NCBI GenBank assembly: GCA_018668195.1
Contig: JABITU010000245.1
Coordinates: forward strand, 1-19,115
Reading direction: 5' to 3'
DNA length: 19,115 bases
Source of the DNA: Tateyamaria sp.
GTDB taxonomy: Bacteria > Pseudomonadota > Alphaproteobacteria > Rhodobacterales > Rhodobacteraceae
The position numbers and the translations under genes are program-made. Positions 1-7,341 of this stretch are shown here, one piece after another. Position 1 is the stretch's first letter; the number at the start of each line of letters is the position of its first letter. The notes under the pieces are model-generated. The model was not told the origin of the DNA and ran no database searches. It was given only the letters and a program-made list of their open reading frames with translations.

Positions 1-497
1 ACGTTTGCCGATGCCCAACCGGGGGCCCCGATCCACATCTCGCCTTGGCCATTGCCATCACTGTCCATCAAAGCCGCGACGTCTGGGCGGCCCAGATCGG
101 CAATATCGGTGATGGAATTGGCGTCGGAAAAATCTTGCGATACGCAGAAGCCTTGATTGCCCTCATAGGGGTTGGACGACAGCGTGACAGTGCCTGCTTC
201 GTCTACATATTTGTTGGTAAAGCTTTCCTGATTTGGCAACCATACATCGGGGTGTACATCGATGTCGCCCTTGCCCTGATCCATCGCTTGAAAGATCGTA
301 GCATTGTTTCCGGGAACCATTTCGGCGGTGCCGCCGATCCGCATTTCAACGACTGCGCCCAAAAGATGCGCAATGGCCTGCGCGCCAGTCCAGGATGGCA
401 CGCCAATCTTGACTTCTTCGGCCGCAAAAGCGGGCGCTGCAAGCAGGCTGATCGCCGACGCGAACGTGGCCGACTTAAAGGTCTTTTTCAGTGACAT
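1..497 (-). CDS. Glycine betaine-type (OpuAC/ProX) ABC transporter substrate-binding protein, 3' end cut off
   Basis: This gene starts at 497 and runs off the left edge, so only the first 165 residues are visible. Residues 1-25 form a Sec signal peptide (basic KK, hydrophobic core, cleavage after AFA), followed by the mature start AEEVKIGVPSW. The segments PSWTGAQAIAHLL (34-46), DIDVHPDVWLPNQ (79-90) and MWIGAPGW (154-161) are typical of the OpuAC family, whose members capture quaternary amines or other zwitterions in the periplasm for an ABC importer. Trp36, Trp86, Trp155 and Trp161 are candidates for the aromatic cage. An AGGAG ribosome site lies 8 nt before the ATG. It is the downstream partner of the PLP lyase, 34 bp away on the same strand, so the ligand may be the lyase substrate (inference). 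The permease and ATPase are not in view. The ligand cannot be read from the sequence. Confidence 0.85.
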   Translation of the reverse strand, partial: MSLKKTFKSATFASAISLLAAPAFAAEEVKIGVPSWTGAQAIAHLLGAVVEMRIGGTAEMVPGNNATIFQAMDQGKGDIDVHPDVWLPNQESFTNKYVDEAGTVTLSSNPYEGNQGFCVSQDFSDANSITDIADLGRPDVAALMDSDGNGQGEMWIGAPGWASAN

Positions 498-531
498 TTT
501 GTAGTCTCCTTGTTGATTGATTTATTTATTT

Positions 532-1626
532 TCAAGCAGTATATCCGGGAAGGTCGAACGTATCCGTGTACCCGAATAGGGCGGCGCTGCCGCCGGTGTG
601 CAGGAACACAACATTGTCCATGCCTTCGAAGTATCCTTTGCGAATCTGGTCGATTAGGCCATCCAACCCTTTGCCTGAATAGACTGGATCGAACAAAAGC
701 CCCTCGGTCTGGGCTAGCAGTTTGACGGCGTCTATCATCCCCTGTGTCGGCATCCCATAACCGGGACCAACGTAGTCGCAATTGGCCCGTACGTCTGCAC
801 GGTTGATGGTCAGGCCGGTGCCCATGTGGTCCGCTGTCCGTTGCGCCAGATCGAATACCATCTGCTCTTGCTTGTCTTGCGGTGCACGGACACCGATACC
901 CAGAAGGTGGATGTCGCTTTGGATGGCTGCCAGACCAGCAACAAGGCCAGCTTGCGTGCCAGAGCTGCCTGTTGCGTGCACCAGCGCATCAATCTTTAGG
1001 CCAATATCAGCCGCCTGTTCGGCAAGCTCGCGTGCGCAATTGGCATAGCCCAAGGCTCCAATCGGGTTGGAGCCTCCGCCGGGTATAATGTATGGTTTGC
1101 GCCCGTTCTGAATAACGGTCTCGGCAAAGGTGGCCATCTCTGTATTCATGTCGGTGCCGCCGCTGCGCTTGGACACTGTTGCCCCGTGCAAACGATCCAG
1201 CAGTACGTTGCCGTTCATTATGTAATTTTCGTTGTTCGAATTGGTGCGGTCTTCGAGCAGTATGTGGCACTGCATGCCCAACTTGGCGGCGGCTGCCGTT
1301 GTTTGTCGTGCGTGATTGGACTGAATGGCACCTTGAGTGATGATCGTATCCGCGCCTTTTTGTTGCGCGTCGGCCATCAAATATTCAAGCTTGCGTGTTT
1401 TGTTTCCACCAGACGATAGCCCCGTACAATCGTCCCGCTTTACCCACAGGCGTGGGCCACCAAGTTCCTCGCTTAGACGGTCCATCGGCTCGAGTGGCGT
1501 TGGCAGGTGCCCAAGACGTACGCGGGGAAATTTGGCCAAAGCGATCGACAGCTCTTTGCACAGACTGACTGTCAGAGCCGGAGCCGGGTCGATGTCACGG
1601 TCGGAGATCTGCGGAGACTGAGTCAT
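532..1626 (-). CDS. cuyA: PLP-dependent D-cysteine desulfhydrase / L-cysteate sulfo-lyase family enzyme (CuyA-like)
   Basis: This 364-aa fold-type II PLP enzyme belongs to the family of ACC deaminase, D-cysteine desulfhydrase and L-cysteate sulfo-lyase. The PLP lysine is Lys76 in [19 protein letters not shown] (102-109) is the conserved substrate/cofactor loop, and the Ser/Gly-rich [10 protein letters not shown] (218-227) cradles the phosphate. DPVYSGKG (313-320) and [13 protein letters not shown] (341-353) close the active site. The segments [18 protein letters not shown] and GGTDMNTEM resemble, from memory, the roseobacter cysteate lyase CuyA, which releases sulfite, ammonia and pyruvate, more than enterobacterial DcyD. 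Substrate choice between cysteate and D-cysteine is not proven. An N-terminal extension of about 33 residues precedes the usual family start; the ATG at 1626 is kept because AAAGGA sits 8-9 nt before it. A divergent LysR gene and a downstream binding protein suggest an inducible uptake-and-cleavage unit. Confidence 0.82.
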   Translation of the reverse strand: MTQSPQISDRDIDPAPALTVSLCKELSIALAKFPRVRLGHLPTPLEPMDRLSEELGGPRLWVKRDDCTGLSSGGNKTRKLEYLMADAQQKGADTIITQGAIQSNHARQTTAAAAKLGMQCHILLEDRTNSNNENYIMNGNVLLDRLHGATVSKRSGGTDMNTEMATFAETVIQNGRKPYIIPGGGSNPIGALGYANCARELAEQAADIGLKIDALVHATGSSGTQAGLVAGLAAIQSDIHLLGIGVRAPQDKQEQMVFDLAQRTADHMGTGLTINRADVRANCDYVGPGYGMPTQGMIDAVKLLAQTEGLLFDPVYSGKGLDGLIDQIRKGYFEGMDNVVFLHTGGSAALFGYTDTFDLPGYTA

Positions 1627-1706
1627 TCAATGGGGTCCTTTGAGATGCATCGCCCAAAGCCTGCCCTATGCCAAAGGGGAAAAATAATGCTTTTTTCTTG
1701 GTCTGC

Positions 1707-1723
1707 CCATATAATTTGTATGG
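1707..1723. promoter_or_regulatory. Dyad CCATA-N7-TATGG, candidate LysR-regulator operator
   Basis: A perfect 5-bp inverted repeat with a 7-bp AT-rich centre lies in the 116-bp gap between the divergent lyase and LysR genes, ending 19 bp before the LysR start codon. LysR-type regulators usually bind such interrupted dyads in the shared intergenic region, both activating the divergent target and repressing themselves. The position suits autorepression. The half-site spacing is not the exact T-N11-A consensus, so assignment is tentative. Confidence 0.45.
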
Positions 1724-1742
1724 CAACCGCAGGGAGCACTGC

Positions 1743-2636
1743 ATGGACCTCAGATTTTTAGAAGACGTTCTGATCTTATTGGAAGAAGGCAACATGACCC
1801 GCGCGGCAGCGCGCCGGAATATCACGCAACCTGCTTTTTCCCGCCGGATTCGTGCATTTGAAACCTGGTTGGGCGTCGAAGTTCTAGACAGGGGCGTCAA
1901 TTCGGTCGAGATCAGCCAGGCTCTGTCAGAAAATGAAGTCGAGATGCGGGCCCTTGTTGGCCGGATCGAAGATTTGCGAGGCAAGATTGCGCAATTTTCG
2001 CCAACTGGTCCAACAATCTCTATCGCCGCTCAGCACGCGCCCATCATTTCAACGTTTCCCAGCATGATGGTTCACGCGCAACACCATTTTCCAGCCATGA
2101 AGTTTCGCCTGAGGGCTGGCAATCTGCGCGATTGCGTATCCATGTTTATGCGAGGAGAGGTGAGCATGCTGCTGTGCTACGAATCTGAAAATGCGGGTCC
2201 TTTGCCTTTTGGTGATACGATCCGTCGCGAATTGTGGGGCTTGGATTACTTGGTTCCTGTGATCGGTGGAAAATTGCGATACACCGTGAAAGTGGACGGA
2301 GATATACCGGCCAACAGCCCTTCGATCGTCTACCCTGTCAGCAGTTACTTTGGCGAGTTCTTGCAATCTGCCGCGCGACCCTTTGGTACCTCTGCGTTCA
2401 GTAATAACCCGGTTTGCGAGTCCGCGTTTTCGAGCGGTGTTAAAGAACTGGTTTTGGATGGTATTGGGGTTGGTTGGATACCATTTAGCATGGCGCATCG
2501 CGAAATTGAAAATGGCAGCTTGATTTCGCTTGCAAACGTCTTGGGTAAAGAACCCCTAAAGGTCACGTTATATGCAAACAAAACTGATGGGCCGTCGAAT
2601 GCGTTGCTCGATATCTGGGCGACCGCCCAGCCGTAG
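1743..2636 (+). CDS. LysR-family transcriptional regulator
   Basis: This 297-aa protein has an N-terminal winged helix-turn-helix at about residues 1-60: MDLRFLEDVLILLEEGNMTRAA begins it, and the recognition helix is ITQPAFSRRIRAFE (27-40), the typical LysR pattern. The remainder is the periplasmic-binding-like effector domain. The start at 1743 is chosen because GGGAG lies 7 nt upstream and because LysR proteins begin just before the first helix; an in-frame ATG at 1668 would add 25 residues encoded by the intergenic region. Its length is normal for the family. It faces the PLP lyase head to head, the standard layout for a LysR regulator and its target, so it probably senses the substrate or product of the lyase/transporter unit (inference). 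Confidence 0.9.
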   Translation: MDLRFLEDVLILLEEGNMTRAAARRNITQPAFSRRIRAFETWLGVEVLDRGVNSVEISQALSENEVEMRALVGRIEDLRGKIAQFSPTGPTISIAAQHAPIISTFPSMMVHAQHHFPAMKFRLRAGNLRDCVSMFMRGEVSMLLCYESENAGPLPFGDTIRRELWGLDYLVPVIGGKLRYTVKVDGDIPANSPSIVYPVSSYFGEFLQSAARPFGTSAFSNNPVCESAFSSGVKELVLDGIGVGWIPFSMAHREIENGSLISLANVLGKEPLKVTLYANKTDGPSNALLDIWATAQP

Positions 2637-2821
2637 GCAGTCGCAAATGTCTCGCTGGTGTGTCTGAAAACGTCGTCAGTTCGAGTCAAATGGCGAAAAT
2701 CGCACGCACTTAGACCGTTGCCAGGCAAATGACGATGCGTTCCTTTCGGCCTTTATCTCGTCGTTGTTCCACGGGGCTTCTATTCGAGGGCGCATTAATC
2801 GACTATGCGGTTTGGCAAATG

Positions 2822-2837
2822 GGCCGTGACGACGGCC
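2822..2837 (+). other. Hairpin GGCCGT-GACG-ACGGCC in the leader of the quinone oxidoreductase
   Basis: A 6-bp GC-rich perfect stem with a 4-nt loop ends 20 nt before the start codon and 8 nt before the GGAG ribosome site. If transcribed it would form a stable leader hairpin. The 221-bp gap 2637-2857 otherwise shows no recognisable gene. Confidence 0.3.
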
Positions 2838-2857
2838 GGAAAGATTGGAGACGTCAT

Positions 2858-3823
2858 ATGCGAGCGATGCAAGTCACCCAGTTGGGGCAACCCCTCGAAA
2901 TGCGTGAGGTGGATAGACCGGTCGCTGCTGCGGGCGAGGTTCTTGTTCGTATTCAGACTTGCGGTCTCAATTTTGGTGACACTTTGATCGTAAAGGGCAC
3001 CTATCAGGAGAAGCCACAATTGCCGGCCACCATTGGTATGGAGATGTGTGGCATCGTCGAGGCGGTAGGAGCAGGCGTTACCCATTTGAAACCGGGGCAG
3101 CGCGTGGCGGCCTATGCGGGCTTTGGCGGGTTGGGAGAATACGCAGCACTGCCGGCTTCCATCTGTGTTCCAATCCCGGATGCAATGACGGCGGTCGAGG
3201 CCGCGGCATTTCTCGTGGCATATGGCACAAGCCATGTTGCGCTGGACTATAAGGCGCATTTGAGATCTGGAGAACGACTTTTGGTTCTGGGTGCGTCAGG
3301 TGGAGTTGGGCTGACTGCGGTGGAGTTGGGCAAGTTGATGGGGGCAGAGGTGATTGCTTGTGCGCGCGGCGCAAAGAAACTTGCCGTCGCACGGGATGCA
3401 GGGGCAGATCATTTGCTTGACAGTGAAACGGTTGATCTGCGCGCCGAGGTCAAAGCACTTGGTGGAGCGGACGTAGTTTATGACCCCGTGGGCGGCGAAC
3501 TGTTTGATGCCGCGCTACGCGCTTGTAACCCTGAGGCGCGGTTACTGCCCTTGGGTTTCGCCAGTGGTAAGGTGCCACAAATCCCATCAAATATTTTGCT
3601 GGTCAAAAACCTGACTGTGATCGGCTATTATTGGGGGGGATATACAAGGGTAAACCCACAGGTGCTGACTGACAGTTTTAAGGTGGTGTTTGACTGGTAT
3701 GAGAAGGGCAAGTTAAGGCCGCATGTCAGTCATGTCTTGCCATTATCCCAAGCCAACGCGGGTCTGGAGTTGCTACGCAGTCGCCAAGCGACTGGCAAAG
3801 TCGTGATCCAGGTCGACGCATGA
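2858..3823 (+). CDS. NADPH:quinone oxidoreductase-family protein (zinc-free MDR)
   Basis: This 321-aa medium-chain dehydrogenase/reductase belongs to the quinone oxidoreductase branch, which reduces quinones or enone-type substrates with NADPH in the cytosol. The N-terminal GroES-like domain spans about 1-120, with GLNFGDTLIVKGTYQ (36-50) and GMEMCGIVEAVGAGV (60-74). The Rossmann fold carries VLGASGGVGLTAVELGK (143-159), the AxxGGVG motif of this branch. The cysteine cluster and catalytic-zinc ligands of alcohol dehydrogenases are absent. The start at 2858 has GGAG upstream with a 7-nt gap and gives the usual family N-terminus; an in-frame ATG at 2729 would add 43 residues without family character. 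It is apparently monocistronic. The specific substrate is unknown. Confidence 0.88.
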   Translation: MRAMQVTQLGQPLEMREVDRPVAAAGEVLVRIQTCGLNFGDTLIVKGTYQEKPQLPATIGMEMCGIVEAVGAGVTHLKPGQRVAAYAGFGGLGEYAALPASICVPIPDAMTAVEAAAFLVAYGTSHVALDYKAHLRSGERLLVLGASGGVGLTAVELGKLMGAEVIACARGAKKLAVARDAGADHLLDSETVDLRAEVKALGGADVVYDPVGGELFDAALRACNPEARLLPLGFASGKVPQIPSNILLVKNLTVIGYYWGGYTRVNPQVLTDSFKVVFDWYEKGKLRPHVSHVLPLSQANAGLELLRSRQATGKVVIQVDA

Positions 3824-3824
3824 C

Positions 3825-3842
3825 GTTTCCCGATCTGGAAAC
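3825..3842. terminator. Weak stem-loop between convergent genes
   Basis: GTTTCC-CGATCT-GGAAAC forms a perfect 6-bp stem directly after the quinone oxidoreductase stop codon, in the 51-bp gap facing the convergent transporter gene. There is no T-run on either side, so it is a poor intrinsic terminator; it may still mark the 3' ends. Confidence 0.3.
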
Positions 3843-3874
3843 CCGCCTGGAAAATGTGCTATGTTCTGGCGCAG

Positions 3875-4855
3875 CTAATGGCGCGCCTTGATCTGACCTC
3901 GGGCAATGACGCGCGCTTTTTGCCGTTCCCGAAAAAAGACGAACAGGCCCGCGGCCAGAATCAGAAGGATACCGATCCAGACCTCGAGAACGGGTACATC
4001 GCCAAAGACGACAAAACCCCAGATTACGGCCAAAGGCAGGCCAATATATTCAAAAGGCGCGACAGTCGCCGCATCTGCCAGCCGGTAGGCCTGGCTCAAG
4101 CAATAGCCAATGATCGCAGAATTCATGCCCAAACCGACAAAGATCCAAATGTCGCTGTCGTCAGGCCACACCCAGGCGCGCAGCAAAAAGGTGACCGAAG
4201 CGTTGCTTGAACCTTCGGCAAACCTGCCATCACCGGCAACCAGATAAAACGCGGCTGACACGAGTATGAATGTGGCTTGGATGTAGACCGCTAAGGCGCT
4301 TGCCTTGCTTGTCACACCCAATTTGCGCGTCAGCAACTGGTTCAATGCATATGTCAGGGCCGCCAATACGGGCAGCAGCAAAACCATGCGGTTGACCTCC
4401 AGCGCACTGCTGTCGGCCCACGGACGTTGCATCACTACAACACCCAAAAAGCCGATTGCCACTGCTGACAATCGCAGGGGTCCAACCTTTTCACCTAGAA
4501 TCGGGATGGACAGAAGAGTTATGAAAAGAGGGGCGGCAAAAAATAGGGCTGTCGCGTCAGCAAGCGGTAAAACTGCCAAGGCCAGAAAAAATGTCATATT
4601 TGCGATCACGATCATAAGCCCTCGCGTTGCATGCAACCATGGCCGATCAGTGCGCAAGATGCCCCATCCGCCCTCTACTTGCACCATAACAAGGCTGAAA
4701 AAGATCCCTATACTCGATCGAACAAAGATAATCTGATGCAGCGGGTAGCCGTCGGACAGTTGCTTGACCAGCGAATCATTGACCGAAATACAGGCCATTC
4801 CAATCAATACGAAAAGGATAGCGAGGTTGGGTATGTTCTGTGCAGGCTGGCTCAT
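3875..4855 (-). CDS. EamA/DMT-superfamily transporter
   Basis: This 326-aa integral membrane protein has about ten hydrophobic segments arranged as two EamA repeats. Early landmarks are AILFVLIGMACISVNDSLVK and RGLMIVIANMTFFLALAVLPLADAT, with the family motif AAPLFITLLSIPILGE; the second repeat ends in EYIGLPLAVIWGFVVFGDVP. Proteins of this type export amino acids or small metabolites across the inner membrane. The C-terminus is a short basic cytosolic tail (FRERQKARVIARGQIKARH). The ATG at 4855 is used; a TTG two codons upstream is possible, and no strong ribosome site is seen for either. It diverges from the CoxG-like gene. The substrate is not predictable. Confidence 0.88.
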   Translation of the reverse strand: MSQPAQNIPNLAILFVLIGMACISVNDSLVKQLSDGYPLHQIIFVRSSIGIFFSLVMVQVEGGWGILRTDRPWLHATRGLMIVIANMTFFLALAVLPLADATALFFAAPLFITLLSIPILGEKVGPLRLSAVAIGFLGVVVMQRPWADSSALEVNRMVLLLPVLAALTYALNQLLTRKLGVTSKASALAVYIQATFILVSAAFYLVAGDGRFAEGSSNASVTFLLRAWVWPDDSDIWIFVGLGMNSAIIGYCLSQAYRLADAATVAPFEYIGLPLAVIWGFVVFGDVPVLEVWIGILLILAAGLFVFFRERQKARVIARGQIKARH

Positions 4856-4901
4856 GGCCAAGTGCTATCATGAATTTGGGTTCTGTCAGTGGCAATCACA
4901 C

Positions 4902-4928
4902 ATAGCGTCTGGTTTAATCCTGCGCTAT
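4902..4928. promoter_or_regulatory. Dyad ATAGCG-N15-CGCTAT in a divergent intergenic region
   Basis: Perfect 6-bp inverted arms flank a 15-bp spacer in the 105-bp region between the divergent DMT transporter and CoxG-like genes. The length and site fit an operator or overlapping promoter region, but no regulator is encoded nearby and the arms are short. Confidence 0.25.
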
Positions 4929-4960
4929 CACTGCGCCGAGCCAAAATACGGAGTGCAAAG

Positions 4961-5491
4961 ATGAAAATGTCCGACACCCGCCAGATCGCCGCCGCGCCTT
5001 CTGAAGTCTACGCAGCGCTTTTGAACCCAGAGGTTCTGAAGGCCTGTGTTCCTGGTGCGACCGCTGTGTCTGGTGATCCTGAAAATGGGTTTGAAGCCTC
5101 GGTCACACAGAAAGTTGGCCCCGTCAAAGCGACATTCAAAGGTCAGGTCACCCTTTCGGACATGGTCGAGAACGAAAGCCTGACGATCACTGGTGAAGGT
5201 AAGGGCGGCGCCGCAGGCTTTGCCAAAGGCGGCGCAGAAGTGCGCATGTCGGCCAGTGATGGCGGCACTGAACTAAGTTATGACGTAGAGGCCAAAGTGG
5301 GTGGCAAGATCGCCCAGTTGGGCAGTCGCCTTATCGATGGTTTTGCCAAGAAGATGGCTGATCAGTTCTTTGTCAATTTGCAGGCCACCCTAGAAGGCCC
5401 TGCAGAGGGCACCGAAGAAGCTGCCGATGCCGAGGGGTCGGACGAAAAAGCAAAGAAGGGCTGGCTTGGGCGCTTGACGGGCAAGCAATAG
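4961..5491 (+). CDS. CoxG-type SRPBCC family protein
   Basis: This 176-aa protein matches the CO dehydrogenase subunit G family, an SRPBCC/START-like fold with a hydrophobic cavity. Landmarks are the N-terminal beta strand and helix SDTRQIAAAPSEVYAALLNP (4-23), VLKACVPGATAVSG (25-38), QKVGPVKATFKG (50-61) and the long C-terminal helix LIDGFAKKMADQFFVNLQ (124-141). A charged acidic-then-basic tail (147-176) ends in KKGWLGRLTGKQ. In cox operons CoxG recruits or helps mature the Mo-Cu CO dehydrogenase at the membrane. No coxL, coxM or coxS is present here, so its role is open; lone CoxG homologues are common in roseobacters (established, from memory). The start at 4961 has GGAG 8 nt upstream; an in-frame ATG at 4967 is an alternative. 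Confidence 0.85.
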   Translation: MKMSDTRQIAAAPSEVYAALLNPEVLKACVPGATAVSGDPENGFEASVTQKVGPVKATFKGQVTLSDMVENESLTITGEGKGGAAGFAKGGAEVRMSASDGGTELSYDVEAKVGGKIAQLGSRLIDGFAKKMADQFFVNLQATLEGPAEGTEEAADAEGSDEKAKKGWLGRLTGKQ

Positions 5492-5550
5492 CACAGGCCA
5501 CCGCACGGGCATCCGCTTTGGTTTTAGTGGAACGTCTGATCTAAGATGCG

Positions 5551-5563
5551 CGGCTGCGAGCCG
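5551..5563 (+). other. Hairpin CGGCT-GCG-AGCCG followed by TTT before the ABC exporter
   Basis: A 5-bp GC-rich stem with a 3-nt loop and a short TTT lies 12 nt before the ABC ATPase start and just upstream of its GGAG site. It could be a weak terminator for the CoxG-like gene or a leader hairpin near the ribosome site. The stem is short, so either reading is tentative. Confidence 0.25.
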
Positions 5564-5575
5564 TTTGGAGAACGA

Positions 5576-6514
5576 ATGCCCACAATCCTAAAGATAAAAG
5601 ACCTGTGGAAATCCTATGCAGGCGGTTTCCAAGCGCTGAAAGGCGTCTCGATTGATATCGAAGAGGGTGAAATTATTGCGCTGCTTGGTCCGAATGGAGC
5701 AGGCAAGACGACACTTATTTCGACCGTTTGCGGCATCACTATGCCGACGTCGGGCACTGTCACCGTAGCAGGTTTTGACATCCTGACAGAGTATCGCAAG
5801 GCGCGCAGTCTGATTGGTTTAGTGCCACAGGAGATTGCGTTAGAACCATTTGAAACTGTCATCAATGCGGTCCGATTTTCGCGTGGGCTGTTTGGCAAGG
5901 GGCGCAAAGACGCAGTTGTCGAGGATATCCTGAAACGCTTGTCGCTTTGGGACAAACGCAGCAATCAGATCCGGGAACTGTCTGGTGGGATGAAGCGGCG
6001 CGTTCTGATCGCCAAGGCCCTGGCGCATGAGCCGCGCATCCTGTTTCTTGATGAACCCACGGCTGGTGTCGACGTGGAACTTCGCAAGGACATGTGGGAC
6101 ATTGTTAAACAGCTGCGTCTTGATGGCGTAACAACAATCCTGACCACGCATTATATCGAAGAGGCCGAAGCCATTGCTGATCGTGTTGGCGTGATCGCAA
6201 ACGGCGAAATTCTGTTGGTCGAGGACAAGGACAAGCTGATGCTTCGCATGGGTCGCAAAGAGCTTGAAGTGCAACTGACCTCCCCCTTGAGTAATATTCC
6301 TGAGGCTTTGTCTGCTTACAACCTCACCTTAGCTAAGGATGGTTGGTCATTCGTCTATAGCTATAACACCAAAGGCGAGCGTACCGGCATAACCAAGTTG
6401 CTAACCGATGTCGCCGCCACGGGCTTGCAGCTGAGGGACGTGGTGACACGGCAATCAAGCCTTGAGGACATCTTTGTTTCACTTGTGCATAAGCAAGCTG
6501 AGGTGACGCAATGA
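5576..6514 (+). CDS. yadG: ABC-2 type exporter, ATP-binding protein (YadG-like)
   Basis: This 312-aa ATPase has every ABC motif: Walker [10 protein letters not shown] (38-46), Q-loop Gln85 in GLVPQE, signature LSGGM (135-139), Walker B ILFLDE (155-160) and the switch histidine 192 in TTHYIEEAE. The C-terminal 80 or so residues form the extension common to the NodI/YadG/CcmA branch. It would power the membrane partner encoded next. The start at 5576 is preferred because GGAG sits 6 nt upstream; an in-frame ATG at 5546 adds ten residues that overlap the hairpin. Its stop overlaps the permease start (ATGA), showing translational coupling. The exported substrate of this branch is not established. 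Confidence 0.9.
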   Translation: MPTILKIKDLWKSYAGGFQALKGVSIDIEEGEIIALLGPNGAGKTTLISTVCGITMPTSGTVTVAGFDILTEYRKARSLIGLVPQEIALEPFETVINAVRFSRGLFGKGRKDAVVEDILKRLSLWDKRSNQIRELSGGMKRRVLIAKALAHEPRILFLDEPTAGVDVELRKDMWDIVKQLRLDGVTTILTTHYIEEAEAIADRVGVIANGEILLVEDKDKLMLRMGRKELEVQLTSPLSNIPEALSAYNLTLAKDGWSFVYSYNTKGERTGITKLLTDVAATGLQLRDVVTRQSSLEDIFVSLVHKQAEVTQ

Positions 6515-7272
6515 ACTGGACTGCTATTCAAGCCATATATCTGCACGAAATGGTTCGGTTCTTTCGTACGTTCGCGCAGTCGCTGATATCACCGGTTTTG
6601 TCGACTTCACTTTATTTTGTGGTTTTTGGCGCTGCAATCGGCAGCCGCATCGATGAGGTGGACGGGGTCAGCTATGGCGCATTCATTGTTCCCGGACTGA
6701 TTATGCTTACGGTCATGACACAGTCCATCTCGAATGCGTCCTTCGGGATCTACTTTCCTAAATTCATCGGCACCATCTATGAGCTGCTGTCAGCGCCGGT
6801 CAACTTCCTTGAGATCGTCATGGGCTATGTGGGGGCCGCTGCAACCAAAGCCATGTTTATCGGAATTGTGATTCTAACCACTTCTTTCTTTTTTGTGGAC
6901 ATCCAGATAGCGCATCCGTTGGCGATGGTCGTTTTTCTGGTTCTCACCTGTGTCAGCTTTTCGCTTTTTGGGTTCATCATTGGCATTTGGGCGGGTAATT
7001 TCGAGCAGTTACAACTTGTTCCCTTGCTGATTGTGACGCCGCTGGTTTTCCTGGGGGGTTCTTTTTACTCAATCTCGATGTTGCCACCCGTCTGGCAGAC
7101 GATTTCTATGTTCAACCCCGTTGTTTACTTGATTTCGGGGTTTCGGTGGGCCTTTTTTGGGTTGAGTGATGTTCCTGTTACCCTTTCTTTGTTGGCGATT
7201 GGCGGCTTTACGGCGTTGTGTTTGGGCACTGTTTGGTGGATCTTTAAAAGTGGATGGCGCATTCGGCAATGA
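6511..7272 (+). CDS. yadH: ABC-2 type exporter, permease protein (YadH-like)
   Basis: This 253-aa integral membrane protein has six predicted spans. It shows the YadH-type landmarks [38 protein letters not shown] (a coupling-helix region) and [20 protein letters not shown] with [17 protein letters not shown] near the C-terminus. It is the membrane half of the exporter formed with the ATPase encoded just upstream, and it overlaps that gene by 4 bp. A single permease gene implies a homodimer. The substrate is unknown; drug or polyketide-like export is suggested for relatives but not shown here. Confidence 0.9.
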   Translation: MNWTAIQAIYLHEMVRFFRTFAQSLISPVLSTSLYFVVFGAAIGSRIDEVDGVSYGAFIVPGLIMLTVMTQSISNASFGIYFPKFIGTIYELLSAPVNFLEIVMGYVGAAATKAMFIGIVILTTSFFFVDIQIAHPLAMVVFLVLTCVSFSLFGFIIGIWAGNFEQLQLVPLLIVTPLVFLGGSFYSISMLPPVWQTISMFNPVVYLISGFRWAFFGLSDVPVTLSLLAIGGFTALCLGTVWWIFKSGWRIRQ

Positions 7273-7341
7273 CGCCACGTGTGACAACTCGTTTGCGCGT
7301 CAGCCTTGTTTGTCGCCATGCTCCAATCTACATGGACATAC

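Noticed and set aside
45..494. 149-codon open frame on the plus strand
   Set aside because: It lies antisense within the binding-protein gene, has no family features, and the minus-strand frame has a signal peptide, ribosome site and clear OpuAC motifs.
1595..1984. 129-codon minus-strand open frame across the lyase/LysR gap
   Set aside because: It is antisense to the LysR helix-turn-helix region and overlaps the start of the lyase; composition shows no protein family.
4305..4736. 143-codon plus-strand open frame
   Set aside because: It is a shadow of the DMT transporter; the minus-strand frame shows coherent membrane spans and EamA motifs.
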